Translations under genes and position numbers: made by a program | Assembly: GCF_029227915.1 (NCBI RefSeq) | Contig: NC_079886.1 | Coordinates: 496,001 to 560,000 of the forward strand | Source: Hydractinia symbiolongicarpus | Lineage: Eukaryota; Cnidaria; Hydrozoa; Anthoathecata; Hydractiniidae | Direction of reading: 5' to 3' | DNA length: 64,000 nucleotides | Part shown: positions 1 through 14,000 of the stretch, in pieces | Layout of the letters: every line of letters starts with the position of its first letter | Position numbering within the stretch: position 1 is the first letter of the stretch | Notes under the pieces: model-generated | What the model saw: the letters and a program-made list of their open reading frames with translations, nothing else | Told to the model about the DNA's origin: nothing | Database searches by the model: none

Positions 1-24
1 ATACAAAGAAAGTACTCAAGGAGT

Positions 25-1919
25 AAACTCATTTCCCGAACGATTTTTTAAATTATTTTTTCACCACTAAAACGCATGAGACTTGTAGTTTTCAAAAATG
101 TTTTTATTTGTGATGAGACGCTACATAAAAGAAGTTTAATCGCCGGCAAACGAAAACCCGCGATTTCCCGTAAATCCGGTACTCGGCCCGTATAGTCGAA
201 TGTATATAAAGTAAGTAGCCAGGGAGTAAACTCATTTTCCAAACGATTTTGTAAATTATTTTTTCACCACTAAAACGCATGAGACTTGTAGTTTTCAAAA
301 ATGTTTTCATTTTTGATGAGACGCTGAATAAAAGAAGTTTAATCGCCGGCAAACGAAAACCCGCGATTTCCTGTAAATCCCGGACTTATCCTGTATAGTC
401 GAGTGTATAAAAGAAAGTACCCAAGAAGTAAACTCATTTCCAGAACGATTTTGTAAATTATTTTTTAATCACGAAAACGGATGAGTCTTGTAGTTTTCAA
501 AAATATTTTCATTTTTGATGAGACGCTGAATAAAAGAAGTTTAATTGCAGGCAAACGAAAACCCGCGATTTCCCGTAAATCCCGTACTCGGCCCGTATAG
601 TCAAAAGTATACAAAGAAAGTACTCAAGGAGTAAACTCATTTCCCGAACGATTTTTTAAATTATTTTTTTCACCACTAAAACGCATGAGACTTGTAGTTT
701 CCAAAAATGTTTTCATTTTTGATGAGACGCTAAATAGAAGAAGTTTAATCGCCGGCAAACGAAAACCCGCGATTTCCCGTAAATCCGGTACTCGGCCCGT
801 ATAGTCAAAAGTATACAAAGAAAGTACCCAGGGTGTAAACTCATCTCCCGAACAATTTTTTAAATTATTTTTTCACCACTAAAACGCATGAGACTTGTAG
901 TTTTCAAAAATGTTTTCATTTTTGATAAGACGCTGAATAAAAGAAGTTTAATCGCCGGCAAACGAAAACCCGCGATTTCCCGTAAATCCGGTACTCGGCC
1001 CGTATAGTCGAATGTATAAAAAGAAAGTAGCCAGGGAGTAAACTCATTTCCCGAACGATTTTTTAAATTATTTTTTCACCACTAAAACGCATGAGACTTG
1101 TAGTTTTCAAAAATGTTTTCATTTGTGATGAGACGCTACATAAAAGAAGTTTAATCGCCGGCAAACGAAAACCCGCGATTTCCCGTAAATCCGGTACTCG
1201 GCCCGTATAGTCGAATGTATATAAAGTAAGTAGCCAGGGAGTAAACTCATTTTCCAAACGATTTTGTAAATTATTTTTTCACCACTAAAACGCATGAGAC
1301 TTGTAGTTTTCAAAAATGTTTTCATTTTTGATGAGACGCTGAATAAAAGAAGTTTAATCGCCGGCAAACGAAAACCCGCGATTTCCTGTAAATCCCGGAC
1401 TTATCCTGTATAGTCGAGTGTATAAAAGAAAGTACCCAAGAAGTAAACTCATTTCCAGAACGATTTTGTAAATTATTTTTTAATCACGAAAACGGATGAG
1501 TCTTGTAGTTTTCAAAAATATTTTCATTTTTGATGAGACGCTGAATAAAAGAAGTTTAATTGCAGGCAAACGAAAACCCGCGATTTCCCGTAAATCCCGT
1601 ACTCGGCCCGTATAGTCAAAAGTATACAAAGAAAGTACTCAAGGAGTAAACTCATTTCCCGAACGATTTTTTAAATTATTTTTTTCACCACTAAAACGCA
1701 TGAGACTTGTAGTTTCCAAAAATGTTTTCATTTTTGATGAGACGCTAAATAGAAGAAGTTTAATCGCCGGCAAACGAAAACCCGCGATTTCCCGTAAATC
1801 CGGTACTCGGCCCGTATAGTCAAAAGTATACAAAGAAAGTACCCAGGGTGTAAACTCATCTCCCGAACAATTTTTTAAATTATTTTTTCACCACTAAAAC
1901 GCATGAGACTTGTAGTTTT
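25..1919 (+). repeat. 5-monomer tandem duplication (1,015-bp offset)
   Basis: About 25-904 matches 1040-1919 at an offset of 1,015 bp, exactly five monomers. Markers include ATTTGTGATGAGACGCTACATA at about 110 and 1125, the GACTTATCCTG monomer, and the CGGATGAGTCTTG monomer. A visible difference is TTTTTATTTG at about 102 against TTTTCATTTG at about 1117. After 904 and 1919 the copies diverge (GATAAGACG against GTGTTCATTTTTGATGAGACG). Confidence 0.85.
406..534 (+). promoter_or_regulatory. TATAAAAG box and downstream AATAAA in one monomer subtype (candidate only)
   Basis: Position 406-413 reads TATAAAAG, matching a strong RNA polymerase II TATA element, and AATAAA lies 123 bp downstream at 529-534. 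The TATAAAAG form is linked to the subtype with CGGACTTATCCTG and occurs about eighteen times between about 0.4 and 27.4 kb. Other subtypes have TATATAAAG or GTATACAAAG at the same place. AATAAA is present in nearly every monomer on this strand. In A/T-rich DNA both motifs arise by chance, so this is only a candidate for satellite transcription. Confidence 0.2.
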
Positions 1920-3682
1920 TAAAAATGTGTTCATTTTTGATGAGACGCTGAATAAAAGAAGTTTAATCGCCGGCAAACGAAAACCCGCGATTTCCTGTAA
2001 ATCCCGGACTTATCCTGTATAGTCGAGTGTATAAAAGAAAGTACCCAAGAAGTAAACTCATTTCCAGAACGATTTTTTAAATTATTTTTTAATCACTAAA
2101 ACGGATGAGTCTTGTAGTTTTCAAAAATATTTTCATTTTTGATGAGACGCTGAATAAAAGAAGTTTAATTGCCGGCAAACGAAAACCCGCGATTTCCCGT
2201 AAATCCCGTACTCGGCCCGTATAGTCAAAAGTATACAAAGAAAGTACTCAAGGAGTAAACTCATTTCCCGAACGATTTTTTAAATTATTTTTTTCACCAC
2301 TAAAACGCATGAGACTTGTAGTTTCCAAAAATGTTTTCATTTTTGATGAGACGCTAAATAAAAGAAGTTTAATCGCCGGCAAACGAAAACCCGCGATTTC
2401 CCGTAAATCCCGTACTCGGCCCGTATAGTCAAAAGTGCACAAAGAAAGTACCCAGGGAGTAAACTCATTTCCCGAACGATTTTTTAAATTATTTTTTCAC
2501 CACTAAAACGCAAGAGACTTGTAGTTTTCAAAAATGTTTTCGATTTTGATGAGACGCTAAATAAAAGAAGTTTAATCGCCGGCAAACAAAAACCCGCGAT
2601 TTCCCGTAAATGCCGTACTCGGCCCGTATAGTCGAATGTATATAAAAAAAGTACCCAGGGAGTAAACTCATTTCCCGAACGATTTTTTACATTATTTATT
2701 CACCACTAAAACGCATGAGACTTGTAGTTTTCAAAAATGTTTTTATTTTTGATAAGACGCTGAATAAAAGAAGTTTAATCGCCGGCAAACGAAAACCCGC
2801 GATTTCCCGTAAATCCGGTACTCGGCCCGTATAGTCGAATGTATAAAAAGAAAGTAGCCAGGGAGTAAACTCATTTCCCGAACGATTTTTTAAATTATTT
2901 TTTCACCACTAAAACGCATGAGACTTGTAGTTTTCAAAAATGTTCTCATTTTTGATAAGACGCTGAATAAAAGAAGTTTAATCGCCGGCAAACGAAAACC
3001 CGCGAGTTCCCGTAAATCCGGTACTCGGCCAGTATAGTCAAAAGTATACAAAGAAAGTACTCAAGGAGTAAACTCATTTCCCGAACGATTTTTTAAATTA
3101 TTTTTTCACCACTAAAACGCATGAGACTTGTAGTTTTCAAAAATGTTTTCATTTGTGATGAGACGCTACATAAAAGAAGTTTAATCGCCGGCAAACGAAA
3201 ACCCGAGATTTCCAGTAAATCCGGTACTCGGCCCGTATAGTCGAATGTATATAAAGTAAGAAGCCAGGGAGTAAACTCATTTCCCAAACGATTTTTTAAA
3301 TTATTTTTTCACCACTAAAACGCATGAGACTTGTAGTTTTCAAAAATGTTTTTATTTTTGATAAGACGCTGAATAAAAGAAGTTTAATCGCCGGCAAACG
3401 AAAACCCGCGAGTTCCCGTAAATCCGGTACTCGGCCCGTATAGTCAAAAGTATACAAAGAAAGTACTCAAGGATTAAACTCATTTCCCGAACGATTTTTT
3501 AAATTATTTTTTCACCACAAAAACGCATGAGCCTTTTAGTTTTCAAAAATGTTTTCATTTTTGATGAGACGCAAAATAAAAGAAGTTTAATCGCCGGCAA
3601 ACGAAAACCCGCGATTTCCTGTAAAATCCGGTACTCGGACCGTATAGTCAAAAGTATACAAAGAAAGTACTCAAGGAGTAAA
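1043..3682 (+). repeat. Higher-order block, copy A (2,640 bp, 13 monomers)
   Basis: This is the longest of three related blocks. Positions 1043-2486 match copy B at 3683-5126 (offset 2,640), and about 1840-3617 match copy C (offset 4,468). It includes the TTTGTGATGAG monomer, two GACTTATCCTG monomers, CGGATGAGTCTTG monomers, a GTGCACAAAG monomer near 2432, an ACGCAAGAG monomer near 2509 and TACATTATTTATTC near 2688. Its right end holds a GTAAAATCCGG monomer at about 3620. It is an inferred unit of amplification with no coding content. Confidence 0.8.
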
Positions 3683-5713
3683 CTCATTTCCCGAACGATT
3701 TTTTAAATTATTTTTTCACCACTAAAACGCATGAGACTTGTAGTTTTCAAAAATGTTTTCATTTGTGATGAGACGCTACATAAAAGAAGTTTAATCGCCG
3801 GCAAACGAAAACCCGCGATTTCCCGTAAATCCGGTACTCGGCCCGTATAGTCGAATGTATATAAAGTAAGTAGCCAGGGAGTAAACTCATTTTCCAAACG
3901 ATTTTGTAAATTATTTTTTCACCACTAAAACGCATGAGACTTGTAGTTTTCAAAAATGTTTTCATTTTTGATGAGACGCTGAATAAAAGAAGTTTAATCG
4001 CCGGCAAACGAAAACCCGCGATTTCCTGTAAATCCCGGACTTATCCTGTATAGTCGAGTGTATAAAAGAAAGTACCCAAGAAGTAAACTCATTTCCAGAA
4101 CGATTTTGTAAATTATTTTTTAATCACGAAAACGGATGAGTCTTGTAGTTTTCAAAAATATTTTCATTTTTGATGAGACGCTGAATAAAAGAAGTTTAAT
4201 TGCAGGCAAACGAAAACCCGCGATTTCCCGTAAATCCCGTACTCGGCCCGTATAGTCAAAAGTATACAAAGAAAGTACTCAAGGAGTAAACTCATTTCCC
4301 GAACGATTTTTTAAATTATTTTTTTCACCACTAAAACGCATGAGACTTGTAGTTTCCAAAAATGTTTTCATTTTTGATGAGACGCTAAATAGAAGAAGTT
4401 TAATCGCCGGCAAACGAAAACCCGCGATTTCCCGTAAATCCGGTACTCGGCCCGTATAGTCAAAAGTATACAAAGAAAGTACCCAGGGTGTAAACTCATC
4501 TCCCGAACAATTTTTTAAATTATTTTTTCACCACTAAAACGCATGAGACTTGTAGTTTTTAAAAATGTGTTCATTTTTGATGAGACGCTGAATAAAAGAA
4601 GTTTAATCGCCGGCAAACGAAAACCCGCGATTTCCTGTAAATCCCGGACTTATCCTGTATAGTCGAGTGTATAAAAGAAAGTACCCAAGAAGTAAACTCA
4701 TTTCCAGAACGATTTTTTAAATTATTTTTTAATCACTAAAACGGATGAGTCTTGTAGTTTTCAAAAATATTTTCATTTTTGATGAGACGCTGAATAAAAG
4801 AAGTTTAATTGCCGGCAAACGAAAACCCGCGATTTCCCGTAAATCCCGTACTCGGCCCGTATAGTCAAAAGTATACAAAGAAAGTACTCAAGGAGTAAAC
4901 TCATTTCCCGAACGATTTTTTAAATTATTTTTTTCACCACTAAAACGCATGAGACTTGTAGTTTCCAAAAATGTTTTCATTTTTGATGAGACGCTAAATA
5001 AAAGAAGTTTAATCGCCGGCAAACGAAAACCCGCGATTTCCCGTAAATCCCGTACTCGGCCCGTATAGTCAAAAGTGCACAAAGAAAGTACCCAGGGAGT
5101 AAACTCATTTCCCGAACGATTTTTTACATTATTTATTCACCACTAAAACGCATGAGACTTGTAGTTTTCAAAAATGTTTTCATTTTTGATGAGACGCTAG
5201 ATAAAAGAAGTTTAATCGCCGGCAAACGAAAACCCGCGATTTCCCGTAAATGCCGTACTCGGCCCGTATAGTCGAATGTATATAAAAAAAGTACCCAGGG
5301 AGTAAACTCATTTCCCGAACGATTTTTTACATTATTTATTCACCACTAAAACGCATGAGACTTGTAGTTTTCAAAAATGTTTTTATTTTTGATAAGACGC
5401 TGAATAAAAGAAGTTTAATCGCCGGCAAACGAAAACCCGCGAGTTCCCGTAAATCCGGTACTCGGCCCGTATAGTCAAAAGTATACAAAGAAAGTACTCA
5501 AGGATTAAACTCATTTCCCGAACGATTTTTTAAATTATTTTTTCACCACAAAAACGCATGAGACTTGTAGTTTTCAAAAATGTTTTCATTTTTGATGAGA
5601 CGCAAAATAAAAGAAGTTTAATCGCCGGCAAACGAAAACCCGCGATTTCCTGTAAAATCCGGTACTCGGACCGTATAGTCAAAAGTATACAAAGAAAGTA
5701 CTCAAGGAGTAAA
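3683..5713 (+). repeat. Higher-order block, copy B (2,031 bp, 10 monomers)
   Basis: Copy B follows copy A and begins with the same TTTGTGATGAG monomer. It matches A at an offset of 2,640 to about 5126, then resumes at about 5271, where the ACGCAAGAG monomer of A is replaced by a TACATTATTTATTC type. From about 5445 it matches the right end of A at an offset of 2,031. Relative to A it lacks three monomers, a difference expected from unequal exchange. Confidence 0.8.
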
Positions 5714-8087
5714 CTCATTTCCCGAACGATTTTTTAAATTATTTTTTCACCACTAAAACGCATGAGACTTGTAGTTTTCAAAAATGTTTTCATTTGTGAT
5801 GAGACGCTACATAAAAGAAGTTTAATCGCCGGCAAACGAAAACCCGCGATTTCCCGTAAATCCGGTACTCGGCCCGTATAGTCGAATGTATATAAAGTAA
5901 GTAGCCAGGGAGTAAACTCATTTTCCAAACGATTTTGTAAATTATTTTTTCACCACTAAAACGCATGAGACTTGTAGTTTTCAAAAATGTTTTCATTTTT
6001 GATGAGACGCTGAATAAAAGAAGTTTAATCGCCGGCAAACGAAAACCCGCGATTTCCTGTAAATCCCGGACTTATCCTGTATAGTCGAGTGTATAAAAGA
6101 AAGTACCCAAGAAGTAAACTCATTTCCAGAACGATTTTGTAAATTATTTTTTTCACCACTAAAACGCATGAGACTTGTAGTTTCCAAAAATGTTTTCATT
6201 TTTGATGAGACGCTAAATAGAAGAAGTTTAATCGCCGGCAAACGAAAACCCGCGATTTCCCGTAAATCCGGTACTCGGCCCGTATAGTCAAAAGTATACA
6301 AAGAAAGTACCCAGGGTGTAAACTCATTTCCCGAACAATTTTTTAAATTATTTTTTCACCACTAAAACGCATGAGACTTGTAGTTTTTAAAAATGTGTTC
6401 ATTTTTGATGAGACGCTGAATAAAAGAAGTTTAATCGCCGGCAAACGAAAACCCGCGATTTCCTGTAAATCCCGGACTTATCCTGTATAGTCGAGTGTAT
6501 AAAAGAAAGTACCCAAGAAGTAAACTCATTTCCAGAACGATTTTTTAAATTATTTTTTAATCACTAAAACGGATGAGTCTTGTAGTTTTCAAAAATATTT
6601 TCATTTTTGATGAGACGCTGAATAAAAGAAGTTTAATTGCCGGCAAACGAAAACCCGCGATTTCCCGTAAATCCCGTACTCGGCCCGTATAGTCAAAAGT
6701 ATACAAAGAAAGTACTCAAGGAGTAAACTCATTTCCCGAACGATTTTTTAAATTATTTTTTTCACCACTAAAACGCATGAGACTTGTAGTTTCCAAAAAT
6801 GTTTTCATTTTTGATGAGACGCTAAATAAAAGAAGTTTAATCGCCGGCAAACGAAAACCCGCGATTTCCCGTAAATCCCGTACTCGGCCCGTATAGTCAA
6901 AAGTGCACAAAGAAAGTACCCAGGGAGTAAACTCATTTCCCGAACGATTTTTTAAATTATTTTTTCACCAATAAAACGCAAGAGACTTGTAGTTTTCAAA
7001 AATGTTTTCGATTTTGATGAGACGCTAAATAAAAGATGTTTAATCGCCGGCAAACGAAAACCCGCGATTTCCCGTAAATGCCGTACTCGGCCCGTATAGT
7101 CGAATGTATATAAAAAAAGTACCCAGGGAGTAAACTCATTTCCCGAACGATTTTTTACATTATTTATTCACCACTAAAACGCATGAGACTTGTAGTTTTC
7201 AAAAATGTTTTTATTTTTGATAAGACGCTGAATAAAAGAAGTTTAATCGCCGGCAAACGAAAACCCGCGATTTCCCGTAAATCCGGTACTCGGCCCGTAT
7301 AGTCGAATGTATAAAAAGAAAGTAGCCAGGGAGTAAACTCATTTCCCGAACGATTTTTTAAATTATTTTTTCACCACTAAAACGCATGAGACTTGTAGTT
7401 TTCAAAAATGTTCTCATTTTTGATAAGACGCTGAATAAAAGAAGTTTAATCGCCGGCAAACGAAAACCCGCGAGTTCCCGTAAATCCGGTACTCGGCCAG
7501 TATAGTCAAAAGTATACAAAGAAAGTACTCAAGGAGTAAACTCATTTCCCGAACGATTTTTTAAATTATTTTTTCACCACTAAAACGCATGAGACTTGTA
7601 GTTTTTAAAAATGTTTTCATTTGTGATGAGACGCTACATAAAAGAAGTTTAATCGCCGGCAAACGAAAACCCGCGATTTCCAGTAAATCCGGTACTCGGC
7701 CCGTATAGTCGAATGTATATAAAGTAAGAAGCCAGGGAGTAAACTCATTTCCCAAACGATTTTTTAAATTATTTTTTCACCACTAAAACGCATGAGACTT
7801 GTAGTTTTCAAAAATGTTTTTATTTTTGATAAGACGCTGAATAAAAGAAGTTTAATCGCCGGCAAACGAAAACCCGCGAGTTCCCGTAAATCCGGTACTC
7901 GGCCCGTATAGTCAAAAGTATACAAAGAAAGTACTCAAGGATTAAACTCATTTCCCGAACGATTTTTTAAATTATTTTTTCACCACAAAAACGCATGAGA
8001 CTTGTAGTTTTCAAAAATGTTTTCATTTTTGATGAGACGCAAAATAAAAGAAGTTTAATCGCCGGCAAACGAAAACCCGCGATTTCC
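5714..8087 (+). repeat. Higher-order block, copy C (about 12 monomers)
   Basis: Copy C matches B at offset 2,031 up to about 6130, then at offset 1,828, showing one monomer lost at about 6131-6150. From about 6300 to 8087 it matches A at an offset of 4,468, including GTGCACAAAG at 6903, the ACGCAAGAG monomer and GATAAGACG monomers. C is therefore A minus one monomer. The match ends where A has GTAAAATCCGG and this copy has GTAAATCCCG. Confidence 0.8.
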
Positions 8088-11000
8088 TGTAAATCCCGTA
8101 CTCGGCCCGTATAGTCGAATGTAGATAAAAAAAGTACCCAGGGAGTAAACTCATTTCCCGAACGATTTTTTACATTATTTTTTCACCACTAAAACGCATG
8201 AGACTTGTAGTTTTCAAAAATGTTTTCATTTTTGATAGGACGCTGAATAAAAGAAGTTTAATCGCCGGCAAACGAAAACCCGCGATTTCCCGTAAATCCG
8301 GTACTCGGCCCGTATAGTCAAAAGTATACAAAGAAAGTACCCAGGGTGTAAACTCATTTCCCGAACGATTTTTTAAACTATTTTTTCACCACTAAAACGC
8401 ATGAGACTTGTAGTTTTCAAAAATGTTTTCATTTTTGATGAGACGCTGAATAAAAGAAGTTTAATCGCCGGCAAACGAAAACCCGCGATTTCCTGTAAAT
8501 CCCGGACTTATCCTGTATAGTCGAATGTATAAAAGAAAGTACCCAAGGAGTAAACTCATTTCCCGAACGATTTTGTAAATTATTTTTTAATCACTAAAAC
8601 GGATGAGGCTTGTAGTTTTTAAAAATATTTTCATTTTTGATGAGACGCTGAATAAAAAAAGTTTAATCGCCGGCAAACGAAAACCCGCGATTTCCCGTAA
8701 ATCCCGTACTCGGCCCGTATAGTCAAAAGTATACGAAGAAAGTACTCAAGGAGTAAACTCATTTCCCGAACGATTTTTTTAATTATTTTTTCACCACTAA
8801 AACGCATGAGACTTGTAGTTTTCAAAAATGTTTTCATTTTTGATGAGACGCTAAATAAAAGAAGTTTAATGGCCGGAAAACGAAAACCCGCGATTTCCCG
8901 TAAATCCGGTACTCGGCCCGTATAGTCGAATGTATAAAAAGAAAGTAGCCAGGGAGTAAACTCATTTCCCGAACGATTTTTTAAATTATTTTTTCACCAC
9001 TAAAACGCATGAGACTTGTAGTTTTCAAAAATGTTTTCATTTTTGATAAGACGCTGAATAAAAGAAGTTTAATCGCCGGCAAACGAAAACCCGCGAGTTC
9101 CCGTAAATCCGGTACTCGGCCCGTATAGTCACAAGTATACAAAGAAAGTACTCAAGGAGTAAACTCATTTCCCGAACGATTTTTTAAATTATCTTTTCAC
9201 CACTAAAACGCATGAGACTTGTAGTTTTCAAAAATGTTTTCTTTTTTGATAAGACGCTGAATAAAAGAAGTTTAATCGCCGGCAAACGAAAACCCGCAAG
9301 TTCCCGTAAATCCGGTACTCTACCCGTATAGTCAAAAGTATACAAAGAAAGTACTCAAGGATTAAACTCATTTCCCGAACGATTTTTTAAATTACTTTTT
9401 CACCACTAAAACGCATGAGACTTGTAGTTTTCAAAAATGTTTTCTTTTTTGATAAGACGCTGAATAAAAGAAGTTTAATCGCCGGCAAACGAAAACCTGC
9501 GAGTTCCCGTAAATCCGGTACTCTTCCCGTATAGTCAAAAGTATACAAAGAAAGTACTCAAGGATTAAACTCATTTCCCGAACGATTTTTTAAATTATTT
9601 TTTCACCACAAAAACGCATGAGACTTGTAGTTTTCAAAAATGTTTTCATTTTTGATGAGACGCTAAATAAAAGAAGTTTAATCGCCGGCAAACGAAAACC
9701 CGCGATTTCCTGTAAATCCCGTACTCGGCCCGTATAGTCGAATGTAGATAAAAAAGTACCCAGGGAGTAAACTCATTTCCCGAACGATTTTTTACATTAT
9801 TTTTTCACCACTAAAACGCATGAGACTTGTAGTTTTCAATAATGTTTTCATTTTTGATAAGACGCTGAATAAAAGAAGTTTAATCGCCGGCAAACGAAAA
9901 CCCGCGATTTCCCGTAAATCCGGTACTCGGCCCGTATAGTCAAAAGTATACAAAGAAAGTACCCAGGGTGTAAACTCATTTCCCGAACGATTTTTTAAAT
10001 TATTTTTTCACCACTAAAACGCATGAGACTTGTAGTTTTCAAAAATGTTTTCATTTTTGATGAGACGCTAAATAAAAGAAGTTTAATGGCCAGCAAACGA
10101 AAACCCGCGATTTCCCGTAAATCCCGTACTCGGCCCGTATAGTCAAAAGTGTACAAAGAAAGTACCCAGTGAGTAAACTCATTTCCCGAACGATTTTTTA
10201 AATTATTTTTTCACCACTAAAACGCAAGAGACTTGTAGTTTTCAAAAATGTTTCCATTTTTGATGAGACGCTAAATAAAAGAAGTTTAATCGCCGGCAAA
10301 CGAAAACCCGCGATTTCCCGTAAATCCCGTACTCGGCCTGTATAGTCGAATGTATATAAAGAAAGTAGCCAGGGAGTAAACTCATTTCCCGAACGATTTT
10401 TTAAATTATTTTTTCACCACTAAAACGCATGAGACTTGTAGTTTTCAAAAATGTTTTCTTTTTTGATAAGACGCTGAATAAAAGAAGTTTAATCGCCGGC
10501 AAACGAAAACCCGCGAGTTCCCGTAAATCCGGTACTCGGCCCGTATAGTCAAAAGTATACAAAGAAAGTACTCAAGGAGTAAACTCATTTCCCGAACGAT
10601 TTTATAAATTATTTTTTCACCACTAAAACGCATGAGACTTGTAGTTTTCAAAAATGTTTTCATTTTTGATGAGACGCTAAATAAAAGAAGTTTAATCGCC
10701 GGCAAACGAAAACCCGCGATTTCCCGTAAATCCGGTACTCGGCCCGTATAGTCGAATGTATATAAAGAAAGTAGCCAGGGAGTAAACTCATTTCCCGAAC
10801 GATTTTTTAAATTATTTTTTCACCACTAAAACGCATGAGACTTGTAGTTTTCAAAAATGTTTTCATTTTTGATAAGACGCTGAATAAAAGAAGTTTAATC
10901 GCCGGCAAACGAAAACCCGCGAGTACCCGTAAATCCGGTACTCGGCCCGTATAGTCAAAAGTATACAAAGAAAGTACTCAAGGATTAAACTCATTTCCCG

Positions 11001-14000
11001 AACGATTTTTTAAATTATTTTTTCACCACAAAAACGCATGAGACTTGTAGTTTTCAAAAATGTTTTCATTTTTGATCAGACGCTAAATAAAAGAAGTTTA
11101 ATCGCCGGCAAACGAAAACCCGCGATTTCCTGTAAATCCCGTACTCGGCCCGTATAGTCGAATGTAGATAAAAAAAGTACCCAGGGAGTAAACTCATTTC
11201 CCGAACGTTTTTTAACATTATTTTTTCACCACTAAAACGCATGAGACTTGTAGTTTTCAATAATGTTTTCATTTTTGATAAGACGCTGAATAAAAGAAGT
11301 TTAATCGCCGGCAAACGAAAACCCGCGATTTCCCGTAAATCCGGTACTCGGCCCGTATAGTCAAAAGTATACAAAGAAAGTACCCAGGGTGTAAACTCAT
11401 TTCCCGGACGATTTTTTAAATTATTTTTTCACCACTAAAACGCATGAGACTTGTAGTTTTCAAAAATGTTTTCATTTTTGATGAGACGCTGAATAAAAGA
11501 AGTTTAATGGCCGGCAAACGAAAACCCGCGATTTCCTGTAAATCCCGGACTTATCCTGTATAGTCGAATGTATAAAAGAAGGTACCCAAGGAGTAAACTC
11601 ATTTCCCGAACGATTTTGTAAATTATTTTTTCATCACTAAAACGGATGAGGCTTGTAGTTTTTAAAAATATTTTCATTTTTGATGAGACGCTGAATAAAA
11701 AAAGTTTAATTGCCGGCAAACGAAAACCCGCGATTTCCCGTAAATCCCGTACTCGGCCCGTAGAGTCAAAAGTATACGAAGAAAGTAATCAAGGAGTAAA
11801 CTCATTTCCCGAACGATTTTTTAAATTATTTTTTCACCACTAAAACGCATGAGACTTGTAGTTTTCAAAAATGTTTTCATTTTTGATGAGACGCTAAATA
11901 AAAGAAGTTTAATGGCCGGCAAACGAAAACCCGCGATTTCCCGTAAATCCCGTACTCGGCCCGTATAGTCAAAAGTGTACAAAGAAAGTACCCAGTGAGT
12001 AAACTCATTTCCCGAACGATTTTTTAAATTATTTTTTCACCACTAAAACGCATGAGACTTGTAGTTTTCAAAAATGTTTTCTTTTTTGATAAGACGCTGA
12101 ATAAAAGAAGTTTAATCGCCGGCAAACGAAAACCCGCGAGTTCCCGTAAATCCGGTACTCGGCCCGTATAGTCAAAAGTATACAAAGAAAGTACTCAAGG
12201 AGTAAACTCATTTCCCGAACGATTTTTTAAATTATTTTTTCACCACTAAAACGCATGAGACTTGTAGTTTTCAAAAATGTTTTCATTTTTGATGAGACGC
12301 TAAATAAAAGAAGTTTAATCGCCGGCAAACGAAAACCCGCGATTTCCCGTAAATCCCGTACTCGGCCCGCATAGTCGAAAGTATATAAAAAAAGTACCCA
12401 GGGAGTAAACTCATTTCTTGAACGATTTTTTACATTATTTTTTCACCACTAAAACGCATGAGACTTGTAGTTTTCAAAAATGTTTTCATTTTTGATAAGA
12501 CGCTGAATAAAAGAAGTTTAATCGCCGGCAAACGAAAACCCGCCATTTCCCGTAAATCCGGTACTCGGCCCGTATAGTCAAAAGTGTACAAAGAAAGTAC
12601 CCAGGGAGTAAACTCATTTCCCGAACGATTTTTTAAATTATTTTTTTACCACTAAAACGCAAGAGACTTGTAGTTTTCAAAAATGTTTTCATTTTTGATA
12701 AGACGCTGAATAAAAGAAGTTTAATCGCCGGCAAACGAAAACCCGCGAGTTCCCGTAAATCCGGTACTCGGCCCGTATAGTCAAAAGTATACAAAGAAAG
12801 TACTCAAGGAGTAAACTCATTTCCCGAACGATTTTTTAAATTATTTTTTCACCACTAAAACGCATGAGACTTGTAGTTTTCAAAAATGTTTTCATTTTTG
12901 ATGAGACGCTAAATAAAAGAAGTTTAATCGCCGGCAAACGAAAACCCGCGATTTCCCGTAAATCCCGTACTCGGCCCGTATAGTCGAATGTATATAAAAA
13001 AAGTACCCAGGGAGTAAACTCATTTCCCGAACGATTTTTTACATTATTTTTTCACCACTAAAACGCATGAGACTTGTAGTTTTCAAAAATGTTTTCATTT
13101 TTGATAAGACGCTGAATAAAAGAAGTTAAATCGCCGGCAAACGAAAACCCGCGATTTCCCGTAAATCCGGTACTCGGCCTGTATAGACAAAAGTATACAA
13201 AGACGGTACCCAGGGTGTAAACTCATTTCCCGAACGATTTTTTAAATTATTTTTTCACCACTAAAACGCATGAGACTTGTAGTTTTCAAAAATGTTTTCA
13301 TTTTTGATGAGACGCTGAATAAAAGAAGTTTAATCGCCGGCAAACGAAAACCCGCCATATCCTGTAAATCCCGGACTTATCCTGTATAGTCGAGTGTATA
13401 AAAGAAAGTACACAAGGAGTAAACTCATTTCCCGAACGATTTTGTAAATTATTTTTTATTCGCTAAAACGGATGAGGCTTGTAGTTTTCAAAAATATTTT
13501 CATTTTTGATGAGACGCTGAATAAAAGAAGTTTAATTGCCGGCAAACGAAAACCCGCGATTTCCCGTAAATTCCGTACTCGGCCCGTATAGTCAAAAGTA
13601 TACAAAGAAAGTACTCAAGGAGTAAACTCATTTCCCGAACGATTTTTTAAATTATTTTTTCACCACTAAAACGCATGAGACTTGTAGTTTCCAAAAATGT
13701 TTTCATTTTTGATGAGACGCTAAATAAAAGAAGTTTAATCGCCGGCAAACAAAAACCCGCGATTTCCCGTAAATCCCGTACTCGGCCCGTATAGTCAAAA
13801 GTGTACAAAGAAAGTACCCAGGGAGTAAACTCATTTCTTGAACGATTTTTTACATTATTTTTTCACCACTAAAACGCATGAGACTTGTAGTTTTCAAAAA
13901 TGTTTTCATTTTTGATAAGACGCTGAATAAAAGAAGTTTAATGGCCGGCAAACGAAAACCCGCGATTTCCCGTACATCCGGTACTCGGCCCGTATAGTCA

